Shown here: positions 20,816 through 33,458 of the stretch, piece by piece | Position numbering within the stretch: the first letter of the stretch is position 1 | How the letters are laid out: the number at the start of each line of letters is the position of its first letter | Assembly (NCBI GenBank): GCA_963971425.1 | Contig: OZ020516.1 | Coordinates: 14,000,593-14,064,592 of the forward strand | DNA from: Bryoerythrophyllum caledonicum | Taxonomy: Eukaryota; Streptophyta; Bryopsida; Pottiales; Pottiaceae | DNA length: 64,000 nucleotides | Reading direction: 5' to 3' | Translations under genes and position numbers: made by a program | Notes under the pieces: model-generated | The model's input: the letters and a program-made list of their open reading frames with translations, nothing else | Databases searched by the model: none | What the model was told of the DNA's origin: nothing

Positions 20816-22358
20816 GGTGAAGTTGACAGCCCTGAAGTGATTTGAGGAGTTGAATGGGCTTCAATTCATGAGGTAAGTCAGCATCGTGGTGGCTCCGGCT
20901 TAACTAGTTCGTCGTGAGGTGACCCTACAGTGCGGATTCTGGATGTGTCCATGGAGAATTTAGTATGTTACGAGATAAAATACATCAGGCAAACGCTGCA
21001 TAATATGAAGACTGTTGTGTAGAAATGTACCTCTAGTCCACAGTTCCAACTATTATTCCAGACTTCGCCGTCTTTGTTGTCCCCGGCCTCCACTTGCCAA
21101 GTTCTCATCCGCTAAAGGGAATCCATCTTGAGCTGTTAGAAAATTGATGCTATGTCAAGGTTTTTGGCCTCCTTCCTGCATTCAAATAAAGTTATGAGTG
21201 CAAACCTATATTTGTTACAGTGGGATCATGTAGCATTTCATACTGCAACTTTTGTTGAGACATTCAAATGATCGAGCACATCATAGAATCGAAGGAAAAT
21301 ATGGTTGATATTAGAATTTGTAACCGGAGAATCCAAATACCTGTATCCTAGTCAAGCTGCTTCTTAATTTCTCACACCAGAAGTTACTTTAAGTTCAAAG
21401 TCGAATGTCGTTTCAAGGAAGAAATGAAAATTATACTGGAAGATCAGAATTATCTGCGGGTACCCTAACAAAGTGACTTCACAAAGACCTAACATTCTTT
21501 TATCAGTGGACAGATTCAGTGTCCATCAGCATAGCTAATTGAACCTCAAATGAATCATTAGAAACTTCCTTCAGGGAGGGCAAAACTATACAACAATAGA
21601 ACGAAGAGAGTTTGGCCTACAACATCAAATGATCTAGCGAGAAGTTTCCATTCTTATCTACAGATGTTCAAAGTGTCACTTTCATATGTACCTTGATGTG
21701 AAGGCATCTCTGGCTGCCATTTCTGCATGGAGAGCGACCAAGGTGAACTTTTGAGGTTGCATGGCGAGGAATATTCAGGAATATATTGCATACTAAGTAT
21801 GTAAGAGATTGGTGGTTCAATTCCAATAGTAAGATCAGTTCTTTAATAATGGATCACATCGTGCCTTGTGTCTTGATAACACCATATTCATTATATTGGG
21901 AGATTTCCAAGACTTTGAAAGATATGAATGGTTTTAACTTTTCTCAATAGTAATTGTTTGTGCACTTTCAGGTTGACTCAAGCTGAATATGTACCCATTT
22001 TGTGGATATTGGACAAATTGCATTGTGCAAATTCACTTAATATTTGCATGTTTAGGCCACCTCAAGCTTCAAATATGATTTTGAGACGCTCCCAATCTTC
22101 CAATACAATGGCGATTAAAAGTGTCCGCACAATGAAGCATCTCTCTAATATTAGGTGTTGATTGTAGCATAGCTGGTGGGTTGATAAGAGATTTATTGGG
22201 CTAGCTTTGATTAGTACACCTCATGGCACGTAATTAACATTGACTTCCTCAAAATATGCCACTTGTAGAGATTATACATGCAAAAATCATGAAGGGGTGT
22301 GTATAACTTAATATGCACATAAATTGTACACACCAAGTCTATCTTCTCATTACAAGTG
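20816..22358. other. Intergenic DNA without recognised features
   Basis: AT-rich, with scattered stops in all frames. Only short chance open frames are present. I see no gene, RNA gene or clear repeat ends. Confidence 0.4.
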
Positions 22359-23762
22359 CACTGGTAAGACTATTTGTTTGGATTTTTTTTGTAAAATTTG
22401 GAGAGGACTTTGGTGATTTGCTATTGCTCCTAGAAGGTTTGAGAATCAATGTATGGCAGTTCTTGAGATGTATGGGCGAGGCAACTCATATGACAAGATT
22501 TTAGCAGTTTTGGGCATTTGTCAAAGCACTTCTCATGAGATAATGCGAAGGTTTTGTGAGAGAGAGTCTAATAGACAAAACTTTGCCCAATAGATCTAGA
22601 ATTCATGATGAATGTGGTGACTGCGACACTGTGAGGAGGTTATATGGTGGAAATACTAGTACAGTGGTAGCAATAGGAAGAGAGTTACAATTTGAAGGCA
22701 TGCAATTGAATGATAATACAATTAAAAGGAGTCTTTGGAGGCAAGGGTTGAGAGCATGTGTTAAGACCAAGAAGCCACTTTTGATAAAGAAACATTGAGC
22801 TAGCCACTTTCAGTAGGCAAAGAAGCGCAAACATGTAGAGTGAAAGTTCTGGGAATTCTGGGCTCATGTCATTTTTTCTAATGAGTCCAAATTTAAACTT
22901 TTTGGTTTAGTTGTGGGTCAGCATTGTTGGAGAAAGAGTGGAGAATGTCTTTTAGATTAGCATGTGCAATTTGCAGTCAAACAGGGAGGAGAAAGTATAC
23001 TCGTTTAGGGTTGTATGAATTGGAAAGGAGTTGGCAAGTTTCATTTGATTGAAGGGAAGATGGATAAATATATATACTGCAACATTTTAGAGACGGAATC
23101 TATGGGCATTATACAAATGCAAGGTTTAGAAGATGATCACATTATTTTTCAACATGACAATGACCCAAAACACATTGCACAATACGTTGTAGATTGGTTG
23201 TGAGCTCAAAAATTTCTCTTTATTAGACACCCTCTAGAATCACTTCACCTCAATCCAATAGAACATCTTTGGAATGCAATAGATCCCTGTCTGAGAAGGT
23301 CTGAGAGGAAACCCATTGGTAAAAGTGATTTCTAGGAGAAGATCCAAGAAATTTGGTACAATGTAGAGCCTGATGTTGTTTGGAAGTTGATACGCTCTAT
23401 GCCTGAAAGAGCTAAGTTGATGTCTACCAAGCAAGAGGTGGCTACGCACTGTAGTAGTGTTTGTGTTCTTCTTAGTTGAATCATTGAGTTGTAACGGTGT
23501 TTAGTAATGTTTAATCTTGGTTTCTAAAGTTGACATACAATAAAAATCAATTTGACCATAAAGAATTGTACAGGCTTGTTGAATATTTGAATTATTATGT
23601 GTTTTTCTAGTTCATATTTTCATTGAAAACTTTGTGTTTTAAGCTTGTTGCAACTACACGCGCTTGTGGTTGTGTTCTTCCTATTTTATGAGAGTTCATA
23701 TAGATTTGGTAACTGATTTTCTAAAAAAGCTTCTCTTGTACAACTATTTTTGGTTGCCACTG
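22359..23762 (+). mobile_element. Tc1-like (Tc1/mariner, DD34E) DNA transposon, decayed
   Basis: Degenerate transposase on the + strand. The N-terminal helix-turn-helix starts near 22452 (MAVLEMYGRGNSYDKILAVL). Then come LNDNTIKRSLWRQGLRACVK, a first catalytic block FSNESKFKLFG (Asp changed to Asn), GCMNWKGVGKFHLIEGKMDK, the second block FQHDNDPKH and the third LNPIEHLWNAI. The second Asp and the Glu are 34 residues apart, the Tc1 spacing. There are at least six in-frame stops (several at Trp positions, e.g. VWG-type) and a frame shift near 22570, so it is dead. The 3' end reads ...GGTTGCCACTG followed by TA (23763-23764), a typical Tc1 terminus with TA target. The left end (CACTGG at 22359) is approximate. 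Confidence 0.85.
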
Positions 23763-24039
23763 TATAATGAGTATGGTGTTTGATGTTGTTTGGCCTTATG
23801 CATAAGTATGTTTGAGACAATCTATGCATAAATTTGTGTAAAGTATAAAGATATTTGTAAAGAAAGGCAAAGCTACCATGGATCTTCACCTCTTTTTCAT
23901 TTTCAATGATTAATAAACCAGGGTTTAACTTGTAGTCATGATCATATTTACACCAACTCGAAATAGCTCAAAATAATCATAATCGGTTATACATGGGGAA
24001 TAATGTAGCTGAGTTTTACGAGGTGAAAGTGTAGGACAC
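23763..24039. other. AT-rich spacer
   Basis: Spacer between the Tc1-like element and repeat copy A1. Nothing recognised. Confidence 0.3.
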
Positions 24040-24840
24040 CAAGTGAGACTTATTAAGTAACACACTTGCAATATTTCATAAACTTTGACCGCACCAATTA
24101 AAAGATTATATTGTTTGAAGCATAGAAAATGGTTCATAATCTCCCCTACATTGAATGGATCAACAACCTTTGACTTCATTTAGTGTCAAGTTCTTGCACT
24201 ACGCAAGGTCTAAATTCATTGCACTCATGTTAAGCAAAATTTTAGTTCCTTGTAATCTAAATTTTAGAGGTGGAAAAGGGGTGTAGCATATTAAAAATAT
24301 ATGTGCAAGGAGTGGGAGTTTAAAAAGTACCAATTCATGTTTTGTTTTTTTTGTGAACTTACTATGTTTTAGATTGATGATACAAAGGTTTACACCACAT
24401 ATTGTTGTGGAAAAAATAAAATGTAAAAAATGTGAAGATATCTAAATTTTATGTGGAAAAGAAGAATTTTTTTGGTACCTTGCCCCACAATGTGTGACAA
24501 CGTGTGAAATGTTTGACTTGGTTAATATGCTATTTTCCACTAAATTTGAAAGGAAATAATACACCTTGCTAGTATTAAAAACCTCAAATTCAATAGCATG
24601 TCCTAGCAAAAAAAAATTGGAGCTTTCCAACATGCCTACTTTCCTCAAAACCTTGTAACTTTTTCATTAAATGTTGGATATAGGGAATAAAATTGTACTC
24701 CTACAAAGATTTTAGTAATGCCCATCTAGAGTACAAATTTTTAAGACGGATGTTATAAAATGACACCAAGCCTAATTTAAGTGAACCTTCAAAAAGCCCA
24801 TTTTTGACATTTTGACCTTTAGGGATTAATCCCTAAAAGA
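24040..24840 (+). repeat. Interspersed repeat family A, copy A1
   Basis: Aligns along about 800 bp with 53310-54135 in the same orientation. Shared landmarks are GTTAAGCA, AGGGGTGTAGCATATT, CACCACATATTGTTGTG, CTTTTTCATT(G/A)AATGTTGGAT and CCCATTTTTGACATTT. Inverted or partial relatives lie at 29130-29690, 55205-55820, 56650-57510 and 59930-61270. It ends at a perfect palindrome AGGGATTAATCCCT (24821-24834). It has no coding capacity. Confidence 0.8.
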
Positions 24841-26709
24841 TTGTGGCTATATTTCTCCAAAACCACTCCAAACCTGCTGCTCTACGATGAAATGCTCTAA
24901 AATTCATTCAAACAACTTTTGGTTAATTTCAACCCTGGGATCTACAAGTTAACTACTACAAGAAAACAACAAAGTTTTTTAAAAACTGATAGTGTGGATG
25001 GAAAAGATACATAATACATTTGAAGTGTCAATAAGCTTTGTCTTTCCATTTACGGACAAGGTCAGTGTACTTTGACTTAAAATAATGACATATTTTTCTA
25101 CTACACATTAGAAATCTTCTATGGAACTATGTTCTACCTTGTGTTAATAGGTCATTGCATGTCAAAACTTGCAAGTAAATTATTGAGGAGTTTAGAATGA
25201 GGAGAAGGATTTTGCAATGACGAGAGGTGTAGCACGCAGCCTTTTTCTTATCATAGCAAATTTATTCTTTAATTAATTAAATAAATATTGGATTTCGAAT
25301 CCAAATGTTAGATGAAAGCATCATGTCTTATTCTCTAAAACAAAAAGTTATTCATTTTAAAAGAAATAAAACTCCTAATTTTTATACATTTTAAAGTAAA
25401 ATCATAGAAGGCAGCCATATATTTTCTTTCACTACTGCCTCCCTCAAAAAATTGCACTATTAGCATCTATAGTAGTACTATTTAGTTCTATGTTTTCTTG
25501 CCTAGCTGCCCAAAAAGTCCGGCTTTTGACGTTCGAAGTGCAGAACAATTTTCAATATAAATTCAAAAAATAAAATACAAATACCTTGCTAAAGCTTATT
25601 AAAATTTCTATTCATAATGTAATTTTTAAATAGATGTTCAAAATCAAAATTTCAAGAACATGTCCAAATCTTAGTTGTCCTCTCCACAGACACCCACTCT
25701 TTTAGGGATTAATTGCATGTTTATACAAGTTAGATTGTAGAATTGGTAACATATGTAATCATAAATTTAATGAGGCCATATTTTTATGTAAATCTGGTAA
25801 AAAATCAAATAGAAAGTAAAACATTATATTACTTTGATTTCTTTTTGAATATTTACAATATCGGATCCACACATCTCAAAGTTGAAATGAAAAATATTAA
25901 ACTAAAATCTCTTTGGTATCACAAGCTTCAAACCTAAAGACTTCGCTATTGAATGTTTCCATTGAAGAGATATAGCATACCAAAGAATCCATTTTAAATT
26001 GAGTGCAAATGTTTTCCTAATTAAAATCTCAAAAGTGAGGAAATGCTTTGATTTAAGCTTATAGAAGGTGACATCATAGAAGGTGATGTAAGAAAATTAG
26101 AAAAAATTAAACCATAATTGAATGACCCTCTTTAAACTTCCATTTTCTATTATATTAAGATCATAGATATTATGTTTATAGAGGTTTTGATAACTATTGT
26201 CTCTGAATGCATCTAAGTCCAATTACCTTGTACTTGATTATGAAATATAGCATTACCAAAATGGTTGCAAGAGATTGATAGATGATATGAGTATAAGAAA
26301 AAAGTATTCTACTAACAATTATAAGAATCTACAAACATTTACTTTAGCAATTCATAAAAAATTACACCAAATAAATTCTCAAATTAAAATTTGGATGTGA
26401 GGAATGGTTTCTCACTGAATGTTCTAACTGCGGTAAATTGTTTTTTGTGGAGATTAATATCACAAGTATGTTACATGGATATATAAATAATACCTTCTAC
26501 CTTACATGCATGTCTTCCCATTATTTTCATCCATTGGGAGGTGTCACACCCTTTGTGGTCTATTCTCAATCTTCAAAGAATGAGTAGCATGACATTTTTC
26601 CAAGGAAAATATTGTGATATTCTATTGAAGATTAAAAATGGGACCTCAAAAAAATTGGTTCCCATTGCTTTACATTCGGATGAGTTTTTGCGGGCATTCA
26701 AACACACAA
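24841..26709. other. AT-rich intergenic DNA
   Basis: The first 200 bases look like another partial copy of family A (CCAAAACCACTCCAAACCTG matches, inverted, the end of the copy at 57450-57500). The remainder shows no gene or repeat I can identify. Confidence 0.35.
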
Positions 26710-26815
26710 TGGGTATCACCTAAGTATCACATGGATATCACCTAAGTTTTACATGGATATCACTTAGGCATTACACAAGTATCCCCTTGGCATTACATTG
26801 GTATCACCTAGACAA
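26710..26815. repeat. Short imperfect tandem repeat (GTATCACCTAAG-like)
   Basis: A run of about 20-24-bp units of the form ATCACYTARGYATTACAYRG, repeated about five times with drift. Confidence 0.65.
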
Positions 26816-26940
26816 ATCTCTTGATTTTTCCAAAATTTTGGAACATTTTCCATTGTGAAGTAATCAAATACAAAACTGACCGGAGATAGGATCCACCCGT
26901 GAAACTCTCATCCCCTAGTCACCTAACCTTTATGGTTCCT

Positions 26941-27064
26941 CAATTGTGGCACTCCACATTCAGGGCAACTAATCAAATCCAGGATACAATATCTAATTTC
27001 ATCAATTGTGGCACTCCACATTCAGGGCAACTAATCAAATCCAGGATACAATATCTAATTTCAG
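26941..27064. repeat. 62-bp tandem duplication
   Basis: Two copies, 26941-27002 and 27003-27064, each starting CAATTGTGGCACTCCACATT. I find no difference between them, so the duplication is recent. Confidence 0.95.
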
Positions 27065-28055
27065 GTCACCAAGCCTAGTACTTTCAAGAAAACTCTAATC
27101 TTTCTTTTGAGAATAGTGTGACACCCCCAATTATTTGTTGCATTATAACATCTCCAATATTTACCCTCAGTACATCCACTCTCGCCAACTTTAGCAAGCC
27201 CTCAAAAGTCACCTTCGGAGAGCGCGACTACCTAGGGTTCCACCTAACAGGCGGTGCACCGCCAAACTTCCTCCAAACTGAACCCTAACTCGCTCCAACA
27301 ACCTGAAACCCACGCAACTCGAGACACCAGAGGCCCCATCTCACGCACACAACCCCAAATGTTCCCAGTCTCCGACATAAGAATGAATCACTGTCCCTCG
27401 CTCTTACCGAATCCCAAAATCACATCAAAAATAGCCACTGTGAACGAAGTTGCGTACAAACAACGCACATGCACTTTCCAATCTCAGTATAATCAACCAT
27501 GAAACTTCACTCGCGTCAAAAAAACGCAGTTAAAAGAACAGACCAAATCAGGTGTTGAAGGAGTCATCAATTCACATTAAAAACGAACACAATCACTCAA
27601 AACGCAGACCAGCGTTACAGAAAGGCAGTCAGGAACTAGAACAGATGACATGCAATATAACGTCTGATGATCGCGGACGTGAGTAAGAGAGAGCACGAAA
27701 TGAGAAGTGCCATCGCTGAGATGGCTTCAAGCTTTAGGGGGAGAAACCCTAACGGACGCAGATGTGAAAAGCCCCACCGGGGTTACATAGTAAAGTTCTA
27801 CATGCGTCAAGCGCGGTGCGGCCATTGCCGCGGATGGGAGTGTAAGCTACTACGAAGAAGGAAATAAAAAAGGGAGACGTCGACAGAAACATCAAGGGCC
27901 GGCAGGGTACAAAAATATCTCGCGGATCAGAGCTTGGACCGATCACAAACACGCATTTGAGCAGCTACCCGAATGTCTAAGGAAGGGAGGGGGACAAAAA
28001 AATAATGGGTTCCCGGATCCACATCAAATTTTATGTAGTGAAACGAAGCTAGAAT
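27065..28055. other. Intergenic DNA downstream of Ran
   Basis: 3' side of the Ran gene. From about 27240 the base composition rises and there are two chance-length + frames (27254-27502, 27667-27867) without recognisable domains. It may hold the Ran 3' untranslated region and another gene's promoter or 5' exon, but I cannot support a call. Confidence 0.35.
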
Positions 28056-28727
28056 CTAGCTGTCGAAGGTGTCGTCGTCGTCGTCCGGCAGCGGCATGTT
28101 CTGCGCGGCCTGGAGCTCAGCCTCGTGCCGCTGCTGCGCGTCGAGGTCGATCGGGACCTCGGGCGGGGCGAGTGCCGGCGACTCGACGAAGTGGAGCGTG
28201 ACGTCGCCCGCGAGCTTGCGCGCCAGGTAGAGATACGGCTTCTCGAAGTTGTAGTTGCTCTTCGCCGAGATCTCGTAGTACTGCAGGTTCTTCTTGCGGT
28301 GGAACGTCACCTGCTTCGCCTTGACCTGCCGGTTCTTCACGTCCACCTTGTTGCCGCACAGCACGATAGGGATGTTCTCACAAACGCGGCACAGATCACG
28401 GTGCCAAGTCGGCACGTTCTTGTACGTCAGACGCGCCGTCACGTCAAACATGATGATCGCGCACTGCCCATGGATGTAGTACCCGTCGCGCAGCCCGCCA
28501 AACTTCTCCTGCCCCGCCGTGTCCCAGCAATAGAACCGGATGCGCCCGCAGTTGGTGTAGAAATCCAGCGGGTGCACCTCCACGCCAATCGTCGGCTCAT
28601 ACTTCTTCTCGAACTCCCCCGTCAAGTGCCGCTTCACGAACGTCGTCTTCCCCGTACCGCCGTCCCCCACGATCACCAGCTTGAAGCTAGGGCAGTTCTC
28701 CGGAGTCTGCTGCCCGGGCAACGCCAT
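28056..28727 (-). CDS. RAN: Ran small GTPase
   Basis: 223-residue Ran, the GTPase that drives nuclear import/export and spindle assembly. Start chosen at the Met of [20 protein letters not shown], which is where plant Ran proteins begin; upstream in-frame codons are not Ran-like. Visible motifs are P-loop [14 protein letters not shown], switch [18 protein letters not shown], switch [24 protein letters not shown] and [13 protein letters not shown], and the acidic tail [11 protein letters not shown]. All nucleotide-binding residues are intact. The coding region has no intron here. A pyrimidine-rich tract followed by TTCTCGCAG nine bases before the start looks like a 3' splice site, so a 5'-UTR intron is likely. 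An intact processed copy is the alternative. Confidence 0.96.
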   Translation of the reverse strand: MALPGQQTPENCPSFKLVIVGDGGTGKTTFVKRHLTGEFEKKYEPTIGVEVHPLDFYTNCGRIRFYCWDTAGQEKFGGLRDGYYIHGQCAIIMFDVTARLTYKNVPTWHRDLCRVCENIPIVLCGNKVDVKNRQVKAKQVTFHRKKNLQYYEISAKSNYNFEKPYLYLARKLAGDVTLHFVESPALAPPEVPIDLDAQQRHEAELQAAQNMPLPDDDDDTFDS

Positions 28728-29129
28728 CACGATCTGCGAGAAGAAGAGAGAGAGAGAGAAGGAGCGCAACAACCACAACAGAGAGAGCGAAGAGAGAAGA
28801 GTGAACAATACAAGCGACCGTTGAGGCGCGCTATCTAAGCAGAGCCAGGGTTTGGGGACCGTCCAACGTTGCTTGACCTCGAGGGTTTATGGCCCTCTAC
28901 AGCCTATCGCGGCGCGCCATGTGGCTCCCTGACGCGCTGGCTGCTGGATCTGAAAGCTGCTCCCCTCGTTAGGGTTTCATCCAATATATATTTTTTCATC
29001 CGTCCACACAGAACTTCACTCTCTGATTTTCCCTCTATATTTACAATATATATTCTTTTATCATTCAATCCCATCTCTAACAAACTCCCATTGAGATGAT
29101 GAAGGTCTTCCACCCCTAATCATTTTTCG
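28728..29129 (-). promoter_or_regulatory. Upstream region of Ran
   Basis: Holds the CT/GA-rich probable 5' untranslated stretch (28738-28800) and sequence that should include the Ran promoter. No individual site can be assigned with confidence. Confidence 0.35.
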
Positions 29130-29690
29130 GTTTTTCAGTTTGGGCAGGTTCCTAAACTTCAAAAAAAAATCTTTTCTCTTTGGAAATTTGAATACTAGAT
29201 TTTCCCTGATAAAGGCCTTCATGTAAATACTTTTTTTTGTTTTCTAAGAAAGATAATAGTCTTCAATGTCAATGTGGGGACTCTGGGTAGCTCCAAAACT
29301 TTTAGGAGAAGTTTCTACTGACATTGATATTTTTCATGCATATAGAGAATACTCCCTTCTTTGCAAATGTTTTTTTAAATTCTTGTCTTTAGTGTAAAAG
29401 ACCAAGTCAAACATTTGCCCACATTCTCAAGCAAGTGGAGGAGAAAACTTTTCTTAGCACTTCAAAAGTGATAACCTTCATATCTTTTTATAGCACGTCA
29501 TATGTGATAATCTTCATATCCAAACAGTAAATTGCAGCCATAAAATATGGTACGTTCATGTAGAAGTCTATCTAAAGATCTTACAGTTAAAAGTCCAAAA
29601 CTATACTTTAAAATTAGATTTTCTTGCCATTTTTTTGATAGTGGCAGTTTTGGAGTGTTTCTTGAGGGCCTTTAGGGGTTAATCAAATAA
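29130..29690 (-). repeat. Interspersed repeat family A, copy A4
   Basis: Inverted relative of A1: GGGCAGGTTCCTAAA near the left, CACTTCAAAAGTGATAACCT in the middle, and GTGGCAGTTTTGGAGTG with GGCCTTTAGGGGTTAATC at the right end. Confidence 0.6.
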
Positions 29691-29983
29691 TCAAGGAGTA
29701 TTTACAGCCTCGGAAAGATGGCAGACATTTGAAAAAGCCAGTTGAAACAGTGGTCAAAGCTAGCGTTCTTTTCACGCACTTTCAAGGACGAAGAGCTTCC
29801 GAAAGCTTCTAGAACCTTCTCATGACACCAAAAACCTTCTCATATATTTGAACAGGTGTGGGGTTCAGGGGGGATCGAAATAATTATACAAGGATTCTAT
29901 AAAAATGTAAAGAGAAAAAAGGATGGTCAGTGGAAATCCTGTACGATGTGTGTAAGTTGATAACATGGGTGTTATTTTCTTGA

Positions 29984-32900
29984 TTAGTGTTTTGCTTGCT
30001 GTTTGCGGGCGGCTTTGGCAGCGCGCGCGGCTTCGTTGGCTTCCACTCGCTTGGCGTGCGAGGTGAGCGTGTCCATGAGCAGCGGCGGCGCGAACATGGG
30101 CGTGCCGTTGTGCTCCTCGGAGTCGATGCAGAAGGAGAGCAGGATGGTGTCGATGGCCATTTCCACGACGCCGAAGAACATCCCCGCCGCGAGGTAGCCG
30201 ATGAACCAACAGAACTGCGCACGAGAGGATCGTCTAGTTAGCGAGAGAGGGAGGGATGTTGTGAGGGGAGAGACTGCGATTCGTTTCTTCTTACCAGCAC
30301 AGGGAAGAGCGGCGACGAGACTTTGTCGTGGCCGGATTTGTACTTGCTCGTGTCGAGCATCAGGAACGCGAAGAGCGCGCAGGCCAGGCTCACGACGACC
30401 TTCCCCAGAAAGAGGATCATGTCGCCGATGATGTTCACGGCCGCGACTCGCAGGACGTTGTTCACGATCAGTCCCGTCGCCTTGGCGGCCGCGCGGCAGA
30501 AGCCTTTGCCATTGATAGCGATCTGCACACGAAACGGGAAACATTGTTAGGTCACCGGATGTGGTTCCTGAGTTTGTAGTTTCTGAGGTGAGTTTTACGT
30601 ACTACGATGTAGGCGTTTCGGTTGATGAACTTGACGGTCCACTCGATGCAGCACAGGCAGCACTGCGCGCAGCAGCAGCAGATTGTGATAAGGCATCCGC
30701 CGGGGGCGGCTTCCAGCGCCTTGAGCTTCTTCCGAAGCATTTCTAGGAGGAAGCGGATCATTTCGATGATGGCTACTATTAGTGAGCCCAGCGCCATGGA
30801 GCCCAAACTGTAGCGGAACACGCGTTTTGCTGATGATAGTACCGGTAGCCATCCCATATTCTGCACAGGAAATCATCAATAGTAAGAAGGATTCGCCATG
30901 TTATTTGGCTAGCGATTTGGGGATAAACTTCAATCAAGAATTAGGTGTTGAATTCATCTGAGAATTTAGTGTACAATTCAACTAAAGGATTCACGGTTCA
31001 ACTTCGACTGAGGATTTAGGGTTGAACTTCAATAGAGAATTCACGACTATCGACTGAATTTAGAGAATCAACTGAGTATTCAGGGTGGAAGACTCACAGC
31101 GCTTTCGCCCCGGGCCCAGTAATAGGCAGCCACAGCACCCGCAATAGTGGTGAGACAACACGCGGTAATGAACTGCGTGGTCCAGAAGAATCCAAAGACG
31201 TGATACAGTATGGCCCATCCGAGATTCTTCGGATGGTGCAAGTCGTATCCACAGCAGTTGGCGTCCGTCACCTGCCCCACACTCAGATCATACGCCGCGC
31301 AGCTGTTGTTACAGTTGTTGCGTGTGACGGTGCCCGAACTCACGAGGTAGAGCAGCCCCGCGACCCAGTAGATCAGGAAGGCGCTCTGGAACAGGAACGG
31401 CACGATCGGGTAGACGATCAGGCTCGGTATTGCGCCAATCGCCTTGGCAGAAACCTGGATGAAAGGTAAGAAAAAACAAGGTTGTCAATGGTGCGTGAAC
31501 CGTGAAACGGTTGTCAATGGTTGTGTCTACTTTCTATGGTGTCTGGATTTTGCATCCGATTAGTTAAAGCAACTCCTTTACTAACCGGGATTGGCGATTA
31601 TATTGATGGTTTATGAACCGTGAAGTTGTGTCTGTACCTTGATCACGGCGACAGCGATTATGAGGCGTTTTAGGAGGACGAGAGTGATCAGGACGACGAC
31701 CACGAAGACGACCGACATGATCACCGCTACTATCTTCAGGTGATTCGCCTCCTGTACACGGAAAGACACGTTGTTGATTACAACAAGGTCAGGCCCATAG
31801 TTGCGAAAAGATTAGGGTTTCTGTTTGATTGGGGTGATTGAGCTCTAGAGATGTGATACAGTGAAAGTACATGATGTGGACAAGAAGAAACGGGAGCCTT
31901 AATCTAATGAAATGCAAGGCTCGAGATTGCACCATACACTTTCAGACGACGAGAGCACTTTGTCGGCACCGCTCCCAATTACGCCAGTGACAACGTCCTT
32001 CCCAATCCATCCCGCTGCACATGAAATTCACGTAAGACTCACCTTTCACATGACGTGAAACTTCTTACCCTCTTCATGGAAGATATGATACAACTGTAAA
32101 CTCATGTACCTTTGATGTAGAAAAAGAGCGTCACCAGAAGCGTGAGAGCGTTCAGCAGGAAGATCGTAAGCCATGTCAACACGCCCACAAAATAGCGAAC
32201 CAGGATGAGATATAAAACTGACAAAACTAGCGGCGCAATGCCGCCACAAACCACCAGAACTGGCCACGCTCTGCCCAAATCTGCAACGTATCTCTGCGAA
32301 CCAAAATTCAATCAGAATCCCTCTACAAAAATTGGCCAAATCTATTTACAAAAACTTGTCAACTTCATCTACAACCCCTCAACCCAGTTACGTCAACATT
32401 GATACGACATGCTACAGACCTTGATAATGGCAGCGGGAGCGGTGAGCGCATTCTGGATCACTTGCACGATCACATTGCCCGAGTTCACTGCAACGCCGCC
32501 GGCCTTCTCCCAAAGCGCCAAGGTCGCGTTCGAGGGCGAGTCGTCCAACTGACAGCTCCAGAATACTGATCCACAACCACATCAATCAGTTCCCTCACAG
32601 ATAATTAATCAAATCAGGTTTCCTTATGGCAAGTCGGTCAAATCAGGTTTCCTCACAGCAAACCGGTTTCTTCAAACCTAATCAGATTCCTCACATGATG
32701 TGCAGATCAGTTCCCTCACACTCCAAGTGTGAATCAACTCGCTTTCGGAGGAGGTGCTCACCATTGGTGCTCTCGAAGAGAACCGGATAGCACGGCCCGG
32801 TCAGGTTCAACGACGACGCCTGCTGCACGGGCGAGAGGATGCTGAAGTAATCGTACTTTCTTGCTGCCCAGTCCGCCATGGACAGCTTCACGTCGCCCTC

Positions 32901-33458
32901 GGGGTAATCACACACCCAGGTCAGATTCTCCGCCGCGGGAACCGGACAGTCCGCCAGGCAAATGCTGCGCGCGTCGGTGAGCGTGAAGGGGTCGGAGGCG
33001 AGCCCGCTCTTGTACACCTGGTTGGGGTTCACCCAGAAGCGCACGTCGAAGTCCCTGAGGTCGACGCCGCCCTTGTTGTCGCCGCACGTGTTGCCCTTGT
33101 AGTCGAGGCCGTAGACGAGGCGGCGCGGGTCGCCCTTGTTGAAGCCGTAGCTGGACTCGATCACGACGCCGACGCCGTAGGCCAGGAAGAGGAGCAGGAA
33201 CAGGATGTCGCGGCATTTGCGGTCCTGCTTGATGCGCGGCTTGGGATCGCGGGGGATGGTGGCCTCGGGGTCGGAGTAGAGAGGGGGCGCGCTCGGGGAG
33301 TAAGCAGCAGCGGGTGCGTATGCGGGCGGGCCGACGTAGGGTTTGGGGCTGCCATACTCGGAGGGCTGGTGCACGGGGCTCGTGCCGAAGAGCGGCGTTG
33401 CGCCGCCGCCGCCGCCCACGATGGCTCCCTTCGGCCCGGCGGATCTGTTTCGACCCAT
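29984..33458 (-). CDS. CTL1: Choline transporter-like protein (CTL/SLC44; CHER1-like)
   Basis: Nine exons on the - strand: 33458-32762, 32565-32420, 32293-32110, 32014-31938, 31751-31638, 31454-31098, 30860-30603, 30522-30295 and 30214-29984. All introns are GT-AG. The lengths add to 2,292 bases, giving 763 residues, close to the 700 of Arabidopsis CTL1/CHER1. The family is a polytopic membrane transporter that governs choline and lipid handling at the trans-Golgi and plasma membrane, needed for sieve pores and plasmodesmata in Arabidopsis. A Pro/Ala/Tyr-rich cytosolic N-terminus is followed by RKCRDILFLLLFLAYGVGVV (TM1) and GLDYKGNTCGDNKGG, a large outside loop with paired Cys and NLT sites, then many hydrophobic helices. 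The DUF580 core includes CCCCAQCCLCCIEW and KFINRNAYIVV. The C-terminus is basic and Ala-rich (AARAAKAARKQQAKH). The N-terminus is about 60 residues longer than in Arabidopsis. Confidence 0.93.

Noticed and set aside
21785-21835. GGTTCAATTCC resembling a tRNA T-loop
   Set aside because: No matching acceptor stem, D-arm or anticodon arm at the expected distances.
26710-27064. Possible CRISPR-like array
   Set aside because: Units are adjacent without unique spacers and the genome is eukaryotic; these are plain tandem repeats.
28125-28838. Long + strand frame of 237 codons opposite Ran
   Set aside because: Shadow of the GC-rich Ran coding region.
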